Position numbers and translations under genes: made by a program. The notes beneath the pieces were generated by a model, which was not told the origin of the DNA, did no database searches, and saw only the letters and a program-made list of their open reading frames with translations. Below are positions 8,054-17,133 of a stretch of DNA of 64,000 nt, piece after piece. How positions within the stretch are numbered: position 1 is the stretch's first letter; each line of letters begins with the position of its first letter. This DNA is from Enterobacteriaceae bacterium UBA5654 (GTDB taxonomy: Bacteria > Pseudomonadota > Gammaproteobacteria > Enterobacterales > Enterobacteriaceae): the NCBI GenBank assembly GCA_002421005.1, contig DIJC01000007.1, forward strand, positions 1 to 64,000, written 5' to 3'.

Positions 8054-9346
8054 ATGAAAAAATATGCGCTGGTTGGCACGGGCGGACGTGCAGGTTTATA
8101 TATTTCAGCCATCGGCGGCAAATGGCGGGATAACGCTCAGTTAGTCGCATTTTGCGACACCAACCAAACGCGAATGGATTACGCCAATCAGCGGCTGCAA
8201 GAGGCAGGCGCAGAGCCTGTGCCGACGTGGAAAGCGCCGCAGTTTGAGGAGATGATCCGCACAACCCGGCCGGATATTATTATCGTCACCACGATGGATC
8301 GCACCCATGATGACTATATTGTCCGCGGCCTGCGCGCGGGCTGCGACATCATCACTGAAAAGCCGATGACCATTGATGAACAACGCGCGCTGCATATTCT
8401 TGATGCGATTGAAGAAACCGGGCACACCGTGCGCGTCGCCTTTAATTATCGCTACGCGCCGCACCATAGCAAAATACGTGAACTACTAATGGAAGACGTT
8501 ATTGGTCAAATCCATTCCGTGCATTTTGAATGGCTGCTGAATACCGAACATGGCGCGGATTATTTCCGGCGCTGGCACCGGGAAAAACGGAATAGCGGCG
8601 GCCTGCTGGTTCATAAATCGACTCACCATTTCGATCTGATGAACTTCTGGCTGAACAGTTATCCAGAACGTGTTTATGCCGAAGGCGGACTGCGCTTTTA
8701 CGGTAAAGAAAATGCGGAAAAGAGAGGCATAACGGATTTTTATCCGCGCACTCACGGTTATCGCCAGGCGCAGAACGATCCGTTTGCGCTGAATATGGAA
8801 GATAACGCCCAGCTTAAAGCGCTGTATCTCGATGCGGAACATGAAGATGGTTATTTTCGCGACCAGAACGTGTTCAGCGATGGCATTACCATCGAAGACA
8901 CTCTGTCGGTGCTGGTGAAATATCAGAATCAGGTGCAGCTGACCTACTCGCTGAATGCTTATCTGCCGTGGGAAGGACTGAACGTGGTTTTCAACGGCAG
9001 CGAAGGTCGCCTGGAGATGAAAATCGTTGAGAAATCTTATGTTAACGCCGGAGGGAAGCGCGAAAATGAAGGCAGTCTGGAACACTGCGATATCACCGTA
9101 TTCCCGATGTTCGCCGCACCGTGGAAAGTGGAATTCACGTCAGGTGAAGGCGGTCACGGCGGCGGCGATAACGCGATGCTGGCCGATCTGTTCGGCGAGC
9201 CGGAACATGACCCGCTCAAGCGCGCAGCCGATCATCAGGCAGGGGCGATGTCGATCCTGACCGGAATTGCCAGCAATATCTCCATCCAGCAGCAGCGTCC
9301 GGTGAATTTCCGTGAATTTACGCTGGTTGCCCGACTGAAAAAATAG
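8054..9346 (+). CDS. Gfo/Idh/MocA family oxidoreductase
   Basis: NAD(P)-dependent sugar dehydrogenase-type enzyme, 430 residues. The N-terminal Rossmann fold starts with YALVGTGGRAGLYI (residues 4-17). The family motif EKPMT (about residue 103) carries the conserved Lys-Pro, and the C-terminal domain holds HKSTHHFDLMNFW (about residue 193), whose His residues are typical catalytic/substrate positions. GAGGATGCTATG supplies the ribosome-binding site. The substrate cannot be read from sequence. Neighbours (a glycosidase-like gene and a periplasmic sugar-binding protein) suggest oxidation or inversion of an imported sugar derivative. Confidence 0.85.
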   Translation: MKKYALVGTGGRAGLYISAIGGKWRDNAQLVAFCDTNQTRMDYANQRLQEAGAEPVPTWKAPQFEEMIRTTRPDIIIVTTMDRTHDDYIVRGLRAGCDIITEKPMTIDEQRALHILDAIEETGHTVRVAFNYRYAPHHSKIRELLMEDVIGQIHSVHFEWLLNTEHGADYFRRWHREKRNSGGLLVHKSTHHFDLMNFWLNSYPERVYAEGGLRFYGKENAEKRGITDFYPRTHGYRQAQNDPFALNMEDNAQLKALYLDAEHEDGYFRDQNVFSDGITIEDTLSVLVKYQNQVQLTYSLNAYLPWEGLNVVFNGSEGRLEMKIVEKSYVNAGGKRENEGSLEHCDITVFPMFAAPWKVEFTSGEGGHGGGDNAMLADLFGEPEHDPLKRAADHQAGAMSILTGIASNISIQQQRPVNFREFTLVARLKK

Positions 9347-9359
9347 CCCGTGCCCTTTA

Positions 9360-9414
9360 ACGACGCGGCAAGACACCGCGTCGTCTCCTGGTGAGTATTT
9401 TGCCGTTACTCACC
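9360..9414 (+). other. Two tandem hairpins in the operon spacer
   Basis: Between the dehydrogenase and the binding protein are two perfect stems. ACGACGCGG/CCGCGTCGT (9360-9384) has 9 bp and a 7-nt loop. GGTGAGT/ACTCACC (9390-9414) has 7 bp. Neither has a T-run. Such spacers commonly stabilise the upstream or downstream transcript and set unequal expression of a binding protein. Confidence 0.55.
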
Positions 9415-9441
9415 GGCGTATGTCTGTCCAGGAGAAGCACA

Positions 9442-10737
9442 ATGAAAACCAGAATTGCCGTTGCCTTTTCAGCATTATTATTACTTTGTCCGTCCGTTTT
9501 TGCCGCCCAGCCTGTTGAATTACGCATGTCCTGGTGGGGCGGGAATAGCCGTCATCAGGCCACTTTAAAAGCGCTTGCGGCCTTTGAAAAGAAATATCCC
9601 GATATCAAAGTGAAAGCCGAATATACCGGCTGGGAAGGACATCAGTCCCGCCTCAGCACGCAAATAGCCAGCGGCACGGAACCGGATATCATGCAAACTA
9701 ACTGGCCGTGGCTACCGATATTTTCGAAGGACGGCAACGGCTATTATGATATTTATCAGCTAAAGGAATGGGTCGATCTCACGCAATTCGACGCGCGGGA
9801 TCTGCTTCCTGTAACCCTCAATGGCAAACTGAACGGCTTGCCCATTTCCGTTAATGCGCCAGTGTTTTATTACAATACAGAAACGTGGAAACAGGCGGGT
9901 ATCGCTTACCCTGAAACCTGGGAGGCACTTTTCGCTGCCGGAAAAACGTTTAAAGAAAAACTGGGTAATGATTATTACCCGTTAGTGATGGTGAATCAGG
10001 ATGTGCTCCTGATGATCAACAGCTACATGATGCAAAAATATAACCTGCCGATGTTCGATGCGCAGAAAAAGATCATGCCCTGGAGCGACGAGCAGTGGCT
10101 GGATGCCTTTCGCTTTCTCCAGCGCCTGAAGGACGATCACGTCATTCCCGGCCCCCGCACGCTGGCTTCTTACGGCAAGGGCTACGACTATGAAATGAAA
10201 CCGTGGATCAATAATAAATGGGGCGGAGCCTATACATGGAATGTGTCTGTCCGAATGTATATAAATAATCTTGCCCCGCCCGCAACGCTGGTCACCGGGA
10301 AATATCCGGTATTACCGCAGGCTAAAGATGCCGGTATCTATTTTAAAGTCGCCCAGATGTTTTCGGTGGCGAAATCGACAAAACACCCGCGCGAAGCGGC
10401 AATGCTGCTGAATTTCCTGCTAAACGACAAAGACGCGGCGCTGGCGTTGGGTCTGGAGCGCGGCATTCCGCTGGGCAAAACGGCGGTAGAGACGCTCACC
10501 CGTCATGAGGTGATTAAGAAAAACGATCCTATGGTCGCGGGGCTGAATCTGGTGCAGGCATTGCCCAGTAATATGGTTGCCACACCGTGGATTGAAGATA
10601 ATCAAATCGTGGACCAGTTCACCACGGCCTGGGAAAATATGGATTACGGCAGGCAAACCACCGGGCAGGCGGCGGCGACGTTTAAACAGCAGGCCGAACG
10701 CATTCTGCGTAAGCTGACGCGGGCCAGAGATCGGTAA
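9442..10737 (+). CDS. Sugar ABC transporter substrate-binding protein (orphan)
   Basis: Periplasmic extracellular solute-binding protein, family 1 (sugar type), 431 residues. The start at 9442 follows CCAGGAGAAGCACA and gives a clean Sec signal peptide, with MKTRIAVAFSALLLLCPSVFA cleaved before AQP. The mature part begins with a typical strand (VELRMSWWGG) and carries AFEKKYPDIKVKAEYTGW, then the hinge and second lobe. No permease or ATPase gene follows: the next genes are cidB/cidA-like on the other strand. The protein must therefore use a transport complex encoded elsewhere, or be a remnant of a larger operon. Confidence 0.85.
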   Translation: MKTRIAVAFSALLLLCPSVFAAQPVELRMSWWGGNSRHQATLKALAAFEKKYPDIKVKAEYTGWEGHQSRLSTQIASGTEPDIMQTNWPWLPIFSKDGNGYYDIYQLKEWVDLTQFDARDLLPVTLNGKLNGLPISVNAPVFYYNTETWKQAGIAYPETWEALFAAGKTFKEKLGNDYYPLVMVNQDVLLMINSYMMQKYNLPMFDAQKKIMPWSDEQWLDAFRFLQRLKDDHVIPGPRTLASYGKGYDYEMKPWINNKWGGAYTWNVSVRMYINNLAPPATLVTGKYPVLPQAKDAGIYFKVAQMFSVAKSTKHPREAAMLLNFLLNDKDAALALGLERGIPLGKTAVETLTRHEVIKKNDPMVAGLNLVQALPSNMVATPWIEDNQIVDQFTTAWENMDYGRQTTGQAAATFKQQAERILRKLTRARDR

Positions 10738-10747
10738 AATCGCGGTT

Positions 10748-10771
10748 CTCCCCGGCCAGGCGACCGGGGAG
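10748..10771. terminator. Hairpin between convergent genes
   Basis: CTCCCCGG/CCGGGGAG stem of 8 bp with an 8-nt loop, followed by CTTTC, lies between the binding-protein gene and the minus-strand lrgB-type gene. It is a probable bidirectional terminator. Confidence 0.6.
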
Positions 10772-10774
10772 CTT

Positions 10775-11464
10775 TCAGAACATCACCCACGCCACCAGCG
10801 GCGCGATAAGCACCATCAGAATGCCGGAAAGCATCATCACCAGACTGGCAATCACCCCTTCCTGAGGGCCTAATTCCCACGATCGCGCCGTTCCCGCGCC
10901 GTGCGAGGCTGCGCCAAAACCCGCGCCTTTCGCCATTCCCGCCTGAATGGAGAGGCGCAAAAACAGCATATCGCCCACCGCCATGCCGAATACGCCAGTA
11001 ACCACCACAAATAGCGCCACCAGATCGGGCTGGCCTCCCAGCGGCCGCGCCGCCGCCAGCGCAAACGGCGTGGTCACGGAGCGCACCGCCAGGCTGCGCT
11101 GGATTTCGTCGGGCAGCATAAACAGCCGCGCCAGCCAGACTGAGCTGGTGACGGCAACCACCGTCGCGGTGATGACGCCCGCTGAAAGCGACATCCAGTG
11201 GCGACGGATGATTTTCAGATTGTCATAGACCGGCACGGCAAACGCCACCGTCGCCGGACCCAGCAGCCACAGCAGCCAGTGCGTCTCACCGAGATAATTT
11301 TGATAAGATATATGGCCAAAGACCAGCATCAGCACCAGTAAAACCGGCGTGAGCACCAGCGGCATCAAGGGCAGTCGGCGAAAGCGTCGGTAGAGCCGCT
11401 TATTGGCATAGTAAAGCACCAGGGTGATCGCCAGGCACAGCAGGCTAAGCGCAAACTGACTCAT
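10775..11464 (-). CDS. LrgB/CidB-family membrane protein
   Basis: Inner-membrane protein of the LrgB/CidB family, 229 residues with about six hydrophobic helices. The family block VRSVTTPFALAAARPLGG (about residues 127-144) and GMAVGDMLFLRLSIQAGMAKGAGFGAASHGAGTAR-type motif (glycine-rich, with the conserved SHGAGTAR) are visible. Family members are linked to murein hydrolase control, overflow metabolism and, in some bacteria and plants, glycolate or pyruvate movement. Its start overlaps the end of the CidA-type gene by 4 bases, so the two are translated together. A LysR regulator is divergent. Confidence 0.88.
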   Translation of the reverse strand: MSQFALSLLCLAITLVLYYANKRLYRRFRRLPLMPLVLTPVLLVLMLVFGHISYQNYLGETHWLLWLLGPATVAFAVPVYDNLKIIRRHWMSLSAGVITATVVAVTSSVWLARLFMLPDEIQRSLAVRSVTTPFALAAARPLGGQPDLVALFVVVTGVFGMAVGDMLFLRLSIQAGMAKGAGFGAASHGAGTARSWELGPQEGVIASLVMMLSGILMVLIAPLVAWVMF

Positions 11465-11868
11465 CGTTTTTCTCGGGTTAATTCATAGCGGTAGACTTTG
11501 TCGACAACCCAGGCGGTTGCGCCCAGCACCATCAGCGTACTCAATGCGATCACCGCGAAGATGCGCCAGCCTTCTACCCTCAGCAACTGGCTATAATTGA
11601 CCACCGCCACCACCGCAGGCACAAAAAACAGCAGCATCTCGGCCAGCAGCCAGCGCGATCCGGCGCGGACCCATGGCAACGGGACCGCCCGGCAAACAAT
11701 TAATGCCAGCAGCATCAGCATTCCAACCAGATTGGCGGGCAGCGGTAAATGTAACCATGCGACGAGGTACTCAGCGATCACGAATAACCCGGCGTAAAGT
11801 AATACCTGTACCGGGATCTGAAGATAGCGCACCACGGCAGGCATCACGCGCCCGGAGGCCACAGCCAT
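11461..11868 (-). CDS. CidA/LrgA-family holin-like protein
   Basis: Small membrane protein of the CidA/LrgA family, 135 residues with four hydrophobic segments. The family signature LPLPANLVGMLMLLALI (about residue 41) and the second block LLAEMLLFFVPAVVAVVNY (about residue 73) are clear. These holin-like proteins work with an LrgB/CidB partner, here encoded directly downstream with an ATGA overlap. The first ATG is accepted; a later Met at residue 9 is an alternative start. Confidence 0.87.
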   Translation of the reverse strand: MAVASGRVMPAVVRYLQIPVQVLLYAGLFVIAEYLVAWLHLPLPANLVGMLMLLALIVCRAVPLPWVRAGSRWLLAEMLLFFVPAVVAVVNYSQLLRVEGWRIFAVIALSTLMVLGATAWVVDKVYRYELTREKR

Positions 11869-11973
11869 TTGAATAATTCCTGGGAAAATGAAACAGAAGC
11901 GGCATTATAGTGAGCGCCTGACGGCGACTGAAATGAATTAAAATCATCGCTCCCATAGTCTGAAGGAATAACG

Positions 11974-12861
11974 ATGGATCTAAGAACGCTGCGCTATTTT
12001 GTTGAAGTGGTTCGCCAGCAGAGTTTCACGCGGGCGGCGGAGCGGCTTTTCGTCACCCAGCCAACCATCAGCAAAATGCTAAAAAATCTGGAAGATGAGC
12101 TGAACTGTACCCTGCTCATTCGCGACGGGCGCAGGCTGCTGCTCACCGATACCGGGCGCGTCGTTTTTGAACGGGGGCTGGCGATCCTCGGCGAGTTTAA
12201 CCAGCTTGAAGCTGAGTTAAGCGATATCAACCACCTCAATAAAGGGCTGTTACGGCTGGGCATTCCGCCGATGGTGGGCGTGTTAATGGCGGGCCCGATT
12301 AGCCTGTTTCGCCAGCGCTATCCGGGCGTGGAGCTAAAGATTTCTGAATTCGGCGGCCTGACCGTGCAGCAGGCGGTCATGAACGGTGAGCTGGACGTGG
12401 CGATGACCGCGCTGCCGGTGGAGGAAGAAAGCGGCCTGACCACCCAGCCGCTGTTCAGCCATCCGCTTTGCGTGCTGGTGCCGCGATCCGGCGACTGGCT
12501 AAGCTGCGAAACCATTTCTCCTCGCCAGCTCGCCGCACATCCGCTGCTGATTTATAACGAGGACTTTGCCCTCAGCCGCCAGTTAATGCAGCTTTTTAGC
12601 CAGCATAACGTCAAGCCGCGTATTGCGGTGCGGAGCGGGCAATGGGATTTTCTGGCGGCGATGGTGCAGGCGGGCGTAGGGCTGGCCGTTCTCCCGGAAC
12701 CGATATGTCAGCGGCTGGATAAAGCCACGGTACGCTGGCTACCGCTGCAAAGCGATTTACGCTGGCAGTTAGGGATGATCTGGCGGGAAGGCGTGTATTT
12801 GTCGCACAGCGCCAGAGCGTGGCTGACGTGCTGTGAAGGGTTCTGGCTACCGGAGAAATAG
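11974..12861 (+). CDS. LysR-family regulator of the adjacent cidAB-like pair
   Basis: LysR-type transcriptional regulator, 295 residues. The winged HTH is at residues 1-60 (MDLRTLRYFVEVVRQQSFTR, then AAERLFVTQPTISKMLKNLE), and the effector domain starts near 90 (GLLRLGIPPMVG). It is divergent from cidA with a 105-bp gap, the standard arrangement for a regulator controlling its neighbour; CidR-type LysR proteins activate cidAB in other bacteria. The effector is not evident. Confidence 0.87.
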   Translation: MDLRTLRYFVEVVRQQSFTRAAERLFVTQPTISKMLKNLEDELNCTLLIRDGRRLLLTDTGRVVFERGLAILGEFNQLEAELSDINHLNKGLLRLGIPPMVGVLMAGPISLFRQRYPGVELKISEFGGLTVQQAVMNGELDVAMTALPVEEESGLTTQPLFSHPLCVLVPRSGDWLSCETISPRQLAAHPLLIYNEDFALSRQLMQLFSQHNVKPRIAVRSGQWDFLAAMVQAGVGLAVLPEPICQRLDKATVRWLPLQSDLRWQLGMIWREGVYLSHSARAWLTCCEGFWLPEK

Positions 12862-12863
12862 CC

Positions 12864-12889
12864 GCCCTTCTTCCATAAAGAAGAAGGGC
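12864..12889. terminator. Hairpin between lysR-type gene and yjcE
   Basis: GCCCTTCTTC/GAAGAAGGGC perfect 10-bp stem with a CATAAA loop lies between convergent genes. It is a likely bidirectional terminator, although T-runs are weak. Confidence 0.7.
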
Positions 12890-12895
12890 TGACCG

Positions 12896-14542
12896 TTATT
12901 TATGCTCAACCAGTAAGGCTTCCAGCAAATCTAAATCGTGCAGCAGCTTTTGCAGCGTTTCATTGCTGATTTGCCGGGTGGCACGCAGATGATAAAGCTC
13001 GGCACGTTCAGATCGCAGCGCGGCAAGGCGGAAGCGGCGCTCCAGATTTTCCTCCTGGAATGAGTTTTCCACATCGTTACGCCCGTCAGCGCGACGGCGC
13101 AGGTTGCCAATCACCCGCGAACTGACTTCACGCAGCAGCTGATTGTCGATGTTTTCCTCGGCGTTAGTCGCCAGACGCTCTTCCATTTTTTCAATCGCGA
13201 CGATAGCGACGTCTGCCGTTGCCGCCCGCGCCAGCCGTTCCTCTTTTAACTGCTGCGAATGATCGCGCACGTCAATTTGCTGAAGCAGCATTGGCAGCAC
13301 AATCACGCCAACAAACAGCGAGAAGAGGATCACCCCGGCGGCGAGAAAGACCAGCTCATAACGCGCCGGGAAACCGTTGCCGTCCGGCAGTAACAGCGGA
13401 ATGGAGAGCACACCTGCCAGAGTAATGGCACCGCGCACCCCGGCGACGGAGGCGATTAGCAGCTCGCGCGTACTCCATGACCCAAACTCCATCGGCTTGT
13501 TTTTCAGGAAGCGCAGGCTGAACTTTTTCATCGTCCATAGCCAGCCGAAGCGTACCAGCATCAGCGCGGCGTAGATCAGCACGATGTCGGTGAAGAGCAT
13601 CCAGGTTTCAACGTTAGGATCGATTTCGGCCGCCGCCAGCGAGGACTCCAGAATGCCCGGCAGTTGCAGACCCAACAGCAGGAATACCATGCCGTTAAAC
13701 ACAAATTCCAGCATCGCCCAGGTGCTGTTTGCACGCAGGCGCATCGCCAGCGGCGCGGAGCGCATCACGCCAGAACGGGTGATGGTCATCCCTGCCGCCA
13801 CCGCCGCCAGAATGCCGGAGACGCCAACGTGTTCGGCAATCAGATAGGAGGCAAACGGCAGCAGGAACAGCAGAACAATTTGCGTGGCCGGTTCATCGCC
13901 ACCCCAGCGGCTAAGAAAGCGCAGGGAACGGCCGTACAGCCAGCTGACGATAAAGCCCGCCAGCAGGCCGCCGATGGCGACTTTCATAAACTCAACGGTC
14001 GCGCCGCCGACGGTAAAGACCATCGTGCCCATCGCCACCGCGACGGCAAACTTCAGTGACACCAGGCCGGAGGCGTCATTCATCAACGCTTCGCCCTGAA
14101 GAATACCCATAATTTTCTTCGGGATCCGCCCCTCGCCCACAATCCCGGAGAGCGCTACCGCATCGGTCGGCGACAGCACGGCCGCCAGCGCGAACGCCGG
14201 AATTAACGGAATACCTGGCACCATCCAGTAGATGAGGAATCCTATCCCCGCTACCGTCACCAGTACCAGCGCCAGCGCGAGGCCGAAAATTTCCCGCCCG
14301 TGCTCCAGAAACTCGCGGGTCGGCGTTTTCCAGCCGTCAGCAAACAGAAGCGGCGGGATAAACAGGACCAGAAAGAGTTCTGGATCAAACTCAACATGCA
14401 GACCAAAGGTCGGCCAGGCCAGCAGCGCCCCGATGGCGATCTGCATCAACGGTAAAGGGATTTGAAAAGGTAGAACGCGTGTTACCACGCCAGAAAGTGA
14501 GACCACGAGGGTCATAATCAGTATTGTGAAGAATATTTCCAT
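12896..14542 (-). CDS. yjcE: Na+/H+ antiporter-family protein YjcE
   Basis: Member of the CPA1 sodium/proton exchanger family in the inner membrane, 548 residues, about 12 N-terminal helices and a 150-residue cytoplasmic tail. The conserved sites LSPTDAVALSGIVGEGRIP (about residue 139) and ALMNDASGLVSLKFA (about 169, with the NDASG motif) are present. The Met at 14542 (MEIFFTILIM) is chosen because it matches the E. coli start; an upstream Met would add 20 polar residues. The physiological ion is not established. Confidence 0.92.
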   Translation of the reverse strand: MEIFFTILIMTLVVSLSGVVTRVLPFQIPLPLMQIAIGALLAWPTFGLHVEFDPELFLVLFIPPLLFADGWKTPTREFLEHGREIFGLALALVLVTVAGIGFLIYWMVPGIPLIPAFALAAVLSPTDAVALSGIVGEGRIPKKIMGILQGEALMNDASGLVSLKFAVAVAMGTMVFTVGGATVEFMKVAIGGLLAGFIVSWLYGRSLRFLSRWGGDEPATQIVLLFLLPFASYLIAEHVGVSGILAAVAAGMTITRSGVMRSAPLAMRLRANSTWAMLEFVFNGMVFLLLGLQLPGILESSLAAAEIDPNVETWMLFTDIVLIYAALMLVRFGWLWTMKKFSLRFLKNKPMEFGSWSTRELLIASVAGVRGAITLAGVLSIPLLLPDGNGFPARYELVFLAAGVILFSLFVGVIVLPMLLQQIDVRDHSQQLKEERLARAATADVAIVAIEKMEERLATNAEENIDNQLLREVSSRVIGNLRRRADGRNDVENSFQEENLERRFRLAALRSERAELYHLRATRQISNETLQKLLHDLDLLEALLVEHK

Positions 14543-14645
14543 GCTGTCCCTGTTTGCTTTGTGTGAAATCAAGCGCACTGCGCATCTCTCATAGTAGAAC
14601 ACTGAGATGAACGGAAGGGAAACAGGATGTGGCTTAAAAACAAAA

Positions 14646-14667
14646 ACGGGTGGCTAAAGCCACCCGT
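14646..14667 (-). terminator. Rho-independent terminator of ghxP
   Basis: ACGGGTGGC/GCCACCCGT perfect 9-bp stem with a 4-nt loop, followed on the minus strand by TTTTGTTTTT, sits just after the ghxP stop. Confidence 0.9.
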
Positions 14668-14684
14668 TTATGCTGCACGCAGAC

Positions 14685-16034
14685 TTAAATGGCCCAGCCG
14701 CCCGCGTAAAAAATTACCAGCGCCAGCGCGATAATTACGGTGCCGAGGTTCAGCTTACGCCATTCGCCGGACACGATGCGCCCAATCACCAGCGCCGCAA
14801 AACCGATCATAATGCCCGTCACGATATTACAGGTCAGCACGATGAATACGGCGGTGATCAGCCCGCACATGGCATCGACAAAATCGGCAAAATCGATTTT
14901 CGCCACGTTGCTTAGCATCAGCAGGCCGACGTACATCAGCGCCGGAGCGGTGGCATAGGCCGGAACGAGATAAGAGAGCGGAGAGAGGAACAGGATCAGC
15001 AGGAACAGCACGCCAACGGTGATCGCCGTCAGGCCGGTCTTGCCGCCTGCCGCCGTTCCTGCCGCAGACTCGATATACACCGCTGCGGGTGCCGCGCCGA
15101 CCAGGCCGGAGAACACGCTGCTCAGGGAGTCGGTGGTCAGCGCTTTGCCGCCGTTGATGATCTGCCCGTCTTTATCCAGCAGATTGGCCTGGCCTGCGAC
15201 CGCACGAATGGTGCCGGTGGCATCAAATACGGCGGTCATCACCAGCGCCAGCACGCTCGGCAGCACCAGCGGATTCAGCGCGCCCATAATATCCAGGCTG
15301 CCAATCAGCGAATTACCGTTTGCGTCGCTTAACGACGGCATGGCAAAAATGCCGGAAAAATGGACGTTAGGATCGAAAAGCAGACCGACCACTGAAATGC
15401 TGATAATGGTCAGCAGGATGCCGCCCGGCACTTTCAGTTTCTCCAGACCGATAATCATCGCCAGACCAATCAGCGACATAATCACCGGGAAGCTGTCGAA
15501 GTGGCCCAGCGTGACCGGTAAACCGTCAAGCGGGTTTTTGATCACCAGACCCACGCCGTTAGCGGCAATCAGCAGCAGGAACAGGCCAATACCAATCCCG
15601 GTACCGTGCGCGATGCCCTGCGGCAGGTTGCGCAAAATCCAGCTACGAATGCCGGTTGCGGAGATGACGGTGAACAGCACACCCATCAGGAATACCGCGC
15701 CAAGCGCAACCGGAATACTGATGTGCTGACCCAGTACCAGGCTAAATGCGGTAAAGGCGGTCAGCGAGATGGCGCAGCCAATCGCCAGCGGCAGGTTGGC
15801 CCACAGCCCCATTACGATGGAGCCAACGCCTGCGACCAGGCAGGTCGCCACAAACACCGCTGCGGGTGGAAAACCCGCTTTGCCGAGCATCCCCGGCACC
15901 ACAATCACGGAGTAGACCATCGCCAGAAAGGTGGTCAGACCGGCGACAATCTCCTGACGAACGGAGCTGCCGCGAGCAGAAATTTTAAACCAGGCGTCAA
16001 GTGAACCGCCGGTACGCGCTGAAGGCGTAGACAT
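14685..16034 (-). CDS. ghxP: Guanine/hypoxanthine permease GhxP (YjcD)
   Basis: High-affinity guanine/hypoxanthine:proton symporter of the AzgA-like NCS2 group, inner membrane, 449 residues with about 13-14 helices. The start MSTPSARTGGSLDAWF at 16034 equals E. coli; upstream in-frame residues are not family sequence. Family motifs GLTTFLAMVYSVIVVPG (about residue 30) and the glycine-rich TAAGGKTGLTA block (about 337) are visible. PurR-like boxes lie in the upstream gap, in line with membership of the purine regulon. Confidence 0.95.
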   Translation of the reverse strand: MSTPSARTGGSLDAWFKISARGSSVRQEIVAGLTTFLAMVYSVIVVPGMLGKAGFPPAAVFVATCLVAGVGSIVMGLWANLPLAIGCAISLTAFTAFSLVLGQHISIPVALGAVFLMGVLFTVISATGIRSWILRNLPQGIAHGTGIGIGLFLLLIAANGVGLVIKNPLDGLPVTLGHFDSFPVIMSLIGLAMIIGLEKLKVPGGILLTIISISVVGLLFDPNVHFSGIFAMPSLSDANGNSLIGSLDIMGALNPLVLPSVLALVMTAVFDATGTIRAVAGQANLLDKDGQIINGGKALTTDSLSSVFSGLVGAAPAAVYIESAAGTAAGGKTGLTAITVGVLFLLILFLSPLSYLVPAYATAPALMYVGLLMLSNVAKIDFADFVDAMCGLITAVFIVLTCNIVTGIMIGFAALVIGRIVSGEWRKLNLGTVIIALALVIFYAGGWAI

Positions 16035-16145
16035 AGAAAACATCCCCTGAGAATTTTTATCTTTCGTTGGTAAGCGTGGTGGACCATCCACTGCCAGCTA
16101 AACGTCATCTCCCTGTGCTGGATCACGGTAAAGAGGCACCGTAAA

Positions 16146-16161
16146 AAGCAAACGTTTAACT
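16146..16161. promoter_or_regulatory. PurR box upstream of ghxP
   Basis: AAGCAAACGTTTAACT matches the PurR operator core (GCAAACGTTT) about 110 bp upstream of the ghxP start. Two weaker related sites occur at 16245-16260 (GGCAAACGATT) and 16344-16359 (GCGCAAACGTTATCGT). PurR with hypoxanthine or guanine would repress ghxP here. The rest of the 379-bp gap (16035-16413) shows no gene. Confidence 0.65.
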
Positions 16162-16413
16162 CCGCGCAAACAAAACGGCTTTAAAAGTTATCCGCTCATG
16201 CGAATAAGGACGAAAAAACCGCCTTAACCGCGCCCGCAGATAAAAGGCAAACGATTATCCAGCGTTTAACCCGCCTTTTTCAACTGAACTTTGCAACGAT
16301 TGACGAAAATTCACCGGGGGTGATGAAGAAATCACCAGCAGATGCGCAAACGTTATCGTTTATGCGCAATCTGGCAACGTTTTAACTGCGAATTATTTGC
16401 AACCGCGCGGGTT

Positions 16414-17082
16414 TTATTCGCCCGGCAGCGTGAACGGGCCGCCTTTCTCAATTGCCGTCTGCCAGGCCGGGCGCATTTCCACGCGCGTTTTCCACGCCTT
16501 CAGATTAGGGAGATTATCGATACCGCCGCGTGAGAGCAGGGCAAAAACCGGGAAGCTCATCTGGACATCGGCCATGCTCAGATTTTCTCCGGCAAACCAC
16601 GGGGTATGCGCAAGCTCAGCCTCAATAAAACGCGCGTGGGTTTCGATCTGCTTATTGAGATAGGCTTTCTGTACGCCCTGCCCCAGCGCGTTACCCAGCG
16701 TGCGCAGGCCAAACGGCACTGGTGGCTTGCCGAGACGCCCGAAAATCAGCTTCATTAGTAGCAGCGGCATCAGCGATCCTTCGGCGTAGTGCAGCCAGAA
16801 GCGGTACTTCAGTTTTTGCTCTTTATCCTGCGGCTGAAGCTGGTGGGTGGGATCGTAATACTCTTCCAGATACTCAAGGATCGCACCGGATTCGGCGATA
16901 ATCAGCCCGTTATCATCCAGTACCGGCGATTTGCCCAGCGGATGCACTTTCTTCAGCGCGTCCGGGGCAAGCATGGTTTTCTCGCGCTGATAATGCACGA
17001 TTTCATACGGCAGCTTCAGTTCCTCAAGCGCCCAGAGCACGCGCTGCGAGCGCGACTGGTTAAGATGATGCACCTTCAGCAT
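16414..17082 (-). CDS. Glutathione S-transferase family protein
   Basis: Cytosolic glutathione S-transferase-like protein, 222 residues. The N-terminal thioredoxin-fold half (residues 1-80) contains HHLNQSRSQRVLWALEEL, where the Ser in NQSRS is the usual catalytic position of bacterial GSTs, and VPL-type loop HPLGKSPVL followed by ESGAILEYL, the glutathione-binding Glu-Ser pair. The C-terminal half is all helical with MADVQMSFP. It lies next to soxR on the same strand; Salmonella carries a GST gene in the same place. The neighbourhood suggests detoxification under redox stress, which is inference. Confidence 0.88.
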   Translation of the reverse strand: MLKVHHLNQSRSQRVLWALEELKLPYEIVHYQREKTMLAPDALKKVHPLGKSPVLDDNGLIIAESGAILEYLEEYYDPTHQLQPQDKEQKLKYRFWLHYAEGSLMPLLLMKLIFGRLGKPPVPFGLRTLGNALGQGVQKAYLNKQIETHARFIEAELAHTPWFAGENLSMADVQMSFPVFALLSRGGIDNLPNLKAWKTRVEMRPAWQTAIEKGGPFTLPGE

Positions 17083-17133
17083 ACATTTCTCCTGTAGTTT
17101 GACCTGATTAACTATAGGAGAGGTTCCGCCTTT

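Noticed and set aside
10775..11868. CidAB-like pair as a phage holin module
   Set aside because: There are no phage genes nearby and the pair has its own divergent LysR regulator, the normal chromosomal arrangement.
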